NCBI GenBank assembly: GCA_015233565.1
Contig: JADFXM010000007.1
Span: 164,472-228,471 of the forward strand
Length of the DNA: 64,000 nucleotides
Direction: 5' to 3'
From: Candidatus Rifleibacteriota bacterium
GTDB lineage: Bacteria; Muiribacteriota; Ozemobacteria; Ozemobacterales; Ozemobacteraceae
The notes beneath the pieces were generated by a model. It was given only the letters and a program-made list of their open reading frames with translations, did not search any database and had not been told where the DNA came from. Made by a program: the position numbers and the translations under genes. This document shows positions 60,789 to 64,000 of the stretch, piece after piece (within the stretch, counting starts at the first letter, position 1; every line of letters starts with the position of its first letter).

Positions 60789-60931
60789 CAGAGAAAAAGA
60801 GTAAAAATACTTGACTTATTAACCTGCATCAACGCAAGTGCAGAAAATTTGGAAAAAATATTTTTTCGCGAATTTTTTTTGAATTGTATGGTAAATTGCC
60901 AATGTCAACATGAATTTACTCTTTGTTGCTG
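60789..60931 (+). mobile_element. MITE-like element, copy C (143 bp)
   Basis: Begins CAGAGAAAAAGAGTAA and ends TTACTCTTTGTTGCTG. The 8-bp CTAAAAGA precedes it (60781-60788) and is repeated after it (60933-60940, one base displaced). It is very similar to copy B. It ends 77 bp before the amidohydrolase start. Confidence 0.92.
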
Positions 60932-61008
60932 TCTAAAAGATTGGGAAATTGCCGTCCGGTTATTGAGCGAAGCGTAATAGTGAAGTTCCACAAGGATTCG
61001 GGAAAATT

Positions 61009-62655
61009 ATGGATGAAAAAAATAGTTCGGAATTATGTCTTTACAATTCGGTTCTTCTGAACCCTGATTGTACAACTTATCAAAATGGCGGGGTTCTTGT
61101 CCGTGGCGACAGGATTTTACTTGTTTCGACGAGCGAAAAGGTGATTGAAGAATCATCCAAAGGGGCGACCAAAATCGATTTGAATGGGGCGTTTCTCATT
61201 CCCGGTTTTCATGATTCGCACCTCCATCCGGTAATAGGGGGAATTGATTTAACGGAATGCAGTTTGTACAACCTGGATTGCTCGGAAAAATATCTTGAAA
61301 AGCTTTTCGAATATTCACTTGAGAAACCGGAACTCAGTGTCATTAAAGGTTCAGGATGGATATATGGAGCGTTTTCAAATCTTGGGCCACGGAAAGAGTT
61401 CCTGGACAAAATTTCTTTTGAAAAACCTATTTTTTTGAAAGCAGCAGATGGTCATTCTGCCTGGGTTAATTCCAGAGCATTGGATATTGCAGGGATAAAC
61501 AGGCACACAGCTGACCCGGTTGGCGGCAAAATTGAGCGCGACCCGGAGACAGGTGATCCGACGGGAACTTTGCGGGAATGGCCGGCAATGAATCTTGTAA
61601 AGGATCAATTCCCATCTGAATCCCGTGAGGAAAGAGCTTTGGCAGTTCGGGCTTTTCAACGCGAAGCTGCTCGTTGTGGAATTACCAGTATTCACGACGC
61701 TCAGTGCAAACCCAAATTTATGGATGTGTATTCTGAGTTGGAAAACAATGGAGAACTTACTTTACGGGTTAACGCATCTTTTGGAGTTTATCAGCGTGAA
61801 GGAAAAGAAGCTCTGAATGTTGTAAAAGCACGTAGGGACCAATGCAAACATAGATTGATAAGAGGAAACTGTGCAAAATTGTTTATTGATGGCGTCATTG
61901 ATGGTCGCACAGCCTTCTTGTCTGAGCCATATAATAACTCTGACAATAGGTCCAGGGGAATTTGCCAATGGGATTGGGCTCCATTGAAGGAAATGGTTTT
62001 CTCACTCGATCGCGAGGGATTTCAACTTCATTTTCATGCTGTTGGAGATGCTGGAATTAGTATGGCAATTGACGCAATAGAGCATGCAATCATCAATAAT
62101 CCCGATCGAGAAAGAAGACATCAGATTGTACACCTTGATTGCCTTGCCGAAAAAGACTTGTTCCGAATGGCGAAATTGGGAATTGTCGCAAATGTGCAAC
62201 CTGCATGGTTTTGCAGGGATTCAAATTTTGAAAAGGATATCCTTACTGCACTTGGTTCCGAAAGAGCTTTTTCTCTTTATCGTTTTCGTGATCTGAAAAA
62301 TGCCGGAGTTAAGGTTGCCTGCTCAAGTGATTGGCCATTTGGTGGTGATTCAGTGTCGCTGAACCCTTTGGTTGCTATTCAAACTGGAATTACACGACAA
62401 CCTCCCGGAAAAATCAACTGCATAAGCTACCTCCCCGGGCAGGCGGCGTCTTTAGCCGAGATGTTGGAAGGTTTTACTGAAGGTTCGGCATTCATCGATT
62501 TCCAAGAAAACATTACCGGGAGCATTTTTCCCGGCAAAAAAGCCGATCTGGTTGCGTTAAATCGTAACCCTTTTCTTGAGAACCCTTTTGAAATCGCGAA
62601 AATAAAAGTGATTTTAACAGTTTTTGACGGAAAAATTTTGTTTAGAGAAATTTGA
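61009..62655 (+). CDS. YtcJ-like amidohydrolase
   Basis: A 548-residue metal-dependent hydrolase of the Amidohydro_3/YtcJ type. Zinc ligands: HLHP (HDSHLHPV) near residue 68; carboxylated-Lys equivalents and later His residues in LHFHAVGDAGI and IVHLDCL; Asp in CSSDWPFGGDS. The C-terminal beta-sandwich strand is complete (GKKADLVALNRNPF). YtcJ-like enzymes hydrolyse amides, imides or N-acyl groups; the substrate is unknown. Cytoplasmic, monocistronic; AAGGA lies about 14 bases before the ATG. Confidence 0.92.
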   Translation: MDEKNSSELCLYNSVLLNPDCTTYQNGGVLVRGDRILLVSTSEKVIEESSKGATKIDLNGAFLIPGFHDSHLHPVIGGIDLTECSLYNLDCSEKYLEKLFEYSLEKPELSVIKGSGWIYGAFSNLGPRKEFLDKISFEKPIFLKAADGHSAWVNSRALDIAGINRHTADPVGGKIERDPETGDPTGTLREWPAMNLVKDQFPSESREERALAVRAFQREAARCGITSIHDAQCKPKFMDVYSELENNGELTLRVNASFGVYQREGKEALNVVKARRDQCKHRLIRGNCAKLFIDGVIDGRTAFLSEPYNNSDNRSRGICQWDWAPLKEMVFSLDREGFQLHFHAVGDAGISMAIDAIEHAIINNPDRERRHQIVHLDCLAEKDLFRMAKLGIVANVQPAWFCRDSNFEKDILTALGSERAFSLYRFRDLKNAGVKVACSSDWPFGGDSVSLNPLVAIQTGITRQPPGKINCISYLPGQAASLAEMLEGFTEGSAFIDFQENITGSIFPGKKADLVALNRNPFLENPFEIAKIKVILTVFDGKILFREI

Positions 62656-63226
62656 AACTGTAAATTTAATCTGATTCCCGCAGAGGACCTAAATATCAAA
62701 AATCTTAAGAAAAAAAAATCAAGAAATAGCTTGGGACCTGGTGGCTAATCTTAGTCAAAGTGACCGAGCCACGGATTAATTTTATTTTGCAGTGGACACG
62801 ACAGTTTGAGTTTTCAAATTTGCCAGAATAAACTTTAAGGGCTAAGCAAAAATATGTGGTTTCTCTGAAGCTGTGAAAAAACTGTTTTTTCGAAAAAATT
62901 GACCCGCTATTGATGGACCTTTCAGGTGGCTATTTTGTCAAATCAGGTTATTATATCAATCCCAATTTGTTCGTTCATACGCCTTGTTTCTCGCTTCAGA
63001 TCTGCGTAAAATTAGATTTTATCTGACAGAAATGAATGTTTCAACCATCCAGTAAGGGATCTTTATTTTCCCGAAAATTTCGTTTTTTCTTGGAGAATAT
63101 AACAATCCCTTTTCATTTTGGTCAAATCAAAGTCCTTGGGGAAGTGCACGTATTTTTTGGGATTGGTATTACTTCACTCCTTCCGTGCAGGAAAATTGCC
63201 ATTGATATTGTGGATTTAGGCTGTTA
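62656..63226. other. 571-bp spacer before the HPt gene's 3' end
   Basis: Noncoding between the convergent amidohydrolase and HPt genes. A CTGAAGCTGTGAAAAA end motif at about 62865-62880 and a 60-bp block (62891-62952) resemble the region at 52889-52980, so it is probably a diverged copy of that element. No terminator is evident. Confidence 0.5.
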
Positions 63227-63622
63227 TTACTTGCTCAGTCCTAATTTTTGACATTCAGTTTTCATTTCCTCGAAATCGCCGTTTATCAATTTATAATTCT
63301 CCGTTGCCTGATCAAGATTGCCGCTTTTTGAGGCCATTTCAATTAGCAATGCTCTTTTCATAACTCTTTCAGCGCTCACGTTGCTGGATGCACCTTTAAT
63401 TGCGTGGGCTTTCTTGGCAACCGTGGGTAGATCACCCTTCTCAATTGCCTCCTTCATTTCTTGGAAATTTGTTGGAAAGTCTCCAAAAAAACAGCTCAGA
63501 ACATCCCCGATCAGATCAAGGTCATCCATCAGTCGTTCTTTTAACTCCGGAACGTTAACTATAGGGAGTGCGGCAATCTCTGCAGAAGCAGAGTTGGAGT
63601 TAGTGTTATTGCTATCTTGCAT
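63227..63622 (-). CDS. Stand-alone histidine phosphotransfer (HPt) protein
   Basis: A 131-residue single HPt domain. The ATG at 63622 is preceded by AGGAGGATAT, so the upstream in-frame TTG is rejected. The phospho-acceptor is His73 in KKAHAIKGASSNV, in the usual HAxKGxSxN context, on a four-helix bundle (PELKERLMDDLDLIGDVLSC). It would shuttle phosphate between hybrid kinases and a response regulator. The two hybrid kinases at the left of the window lack an HPt and could be donors, but they are 58 kb away. Confidence 0.92.
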   Translation of the reverse strand: MQDSNNTNSNSASAEIAALPIVNVPELKERLMDDLDLIGDVLSCFFGDFPTNFQEMKEAIEKGDLPTVAKKAHAIKGASSNVSAERVMKRALLIEMASKSGNLDQATENYKLINGDFEEMKTECQKLGLSK

Positions 63623-64000
63623 GATATCCTCCTGCAAAAAAATTACAGATTAAATGAATTCCACATATAGCTTGGCGACATTTGGCCGGAAACCAGAAAT
63701 TCTGACAATTCCATAGCCTTTGATATAAACCTATTGTCACGTGAATCGATGATAACGTTTCCCAAAGTTGATTATTCTTAAATGTCGGTTCATTTTAAAT
63801 CAATTGTTCTTTTACCATATTAATGGCCTGAAAGGAAATAGTCTTGGAAGGGCCATTTTTCTTATTTTTACCTTTAGAGGTTCTTGCAATATTACCAAAA
63901 TGATTAGGTCCTATCAATTTCAATCTTAAAAAATTTCCAAAAATTTTCTTCTACCCTTTCTTATTTTGTCAAAATAGTCTTAAAATCTAGCTTTTTAAAT
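63623..64000. other. 378-bp AT-rich right end of the window
   Basis: Presumably the promoter region of the HPt gene. I see no ORF, terminator or repeat that I can support. Confidence 0.5.

Larger units (their letters stand above)
60453..61008. other. 556-bp divergent promoter region with repeats
   Basis: Separates the divergent hydrolase and amidohydrolase genes. Holds the GC-rich REP-like units (60693-60750), MITE copy C, and AT-rich promoter-like sequence. No gene supported. Confidence 0.5.

Noticed and set aside
63036..63251. 71-codon plus-strand ORF in the last spacer
   Set aside because: It overlaps the HPt 3' end, has no ribosome site and no recognisable features.
1..64000. tRNA, rRNA, riboswitch and full-length IS genes
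   Set aside because: I looked for cloverleaf-like GC stems, conserved rRNA segments, known riboswitch cores and transposase motifs and saw none.

Overview
The window reads as one contiguous, AT-leaning bacterial chromosome segment. The organism looks Gram-negative: it has an RND efflux pump with an inner-membrane fusion protein, a LolA-like lipoprotein-sorting protein, prepilin-type genes with G|FTL[IMT]E cleavage sites, many Sec signal peptides and an alpha-2-macroglobulin. A giant prepilin/beta-propeller protein, many exported proteins of unknown role and large repeat-filled spacers suggest a deep-branching environmental lineage, for example a Riflebacteria-like bacterium. That placement is inference only; the window holds no rRNA, tRNA or marker gene.

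Region 1 (1-13.8 kb) is signalling and metal stress. Two closely related hybrid histidine kinases (PAS-HisKA-HATPase-REC-REC) flank a convergent YkgJ-type cysteine-cluster protein. A small His-containing exported helical protein follows, then an NtrB-like kinase, an NtrC-like sigma-54 activator, and a spacer with a near-consensus -24/-12 promoter inside a perfect inverted repeat. Next is a two-gene CusB/CusA-like RND pump that keeps the heavy-metal Asp/Asp/Glu signature. The layout resembles a Zra/Cus-type metal-response regulon. A PTP-like phosphatase follows.

Region 2 (13.8-31.3 kb) is envelope and glycan functions: two GT-C glycosyltransferases, a Dabb protein, a 2015-residue thioester alpha-2-macroglobulin, a Tat-exported DUF362 protein, a radical SAM enzyme and a methyltransferase. 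Between them lie a PIN-domain protein carrying six Cys-rich modules and an antitoxin-like HTH gene.

Region 3 (31.3-38.5 kb) has a VapBC-type pair and an ABC transporter with one ATPase and three paralogous FtsX/MacB-like permeases. One permease carries a 9-bp minisatellite-encoded Ser/Ala-rich insert.

Region 4 (38.5-49.9 kb) is a minor-pilin cluster on the minus strand. It reads, in transcription order, PilX-like, a 2398-residue PilV-like prepilin fused to propeller and NHL repeats, a zeta-toxin remnant with a small partner, a Uma2 nuclease, a FimT/GspH-like and a PilW/GspJ-like prepilin.

Region 5 (49.9-64 kb) holds mostly exported proteins (subtilase, DUF4105, LolA-like, FecR-like, HAD phosphatase), a membrane-anchored alpha/beta hydrolase, a YtcJ-like amidohydrolase and an orphan HPt protein that could serve the hybrid kinases.

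The spacers are full of interspersed repeats. The clearest is a ~143-bp MITE-like family (four copies) with CAG...CTG inverted ends and 8-bp flanking duplications. There are also a 103-bp family, a GAAGNTGTGAA-bounded family, a 141-bp family and REP-like GC-rich hairpins. I found no CRISPR array, tRNA, rRNA or full-length insertion sequence.
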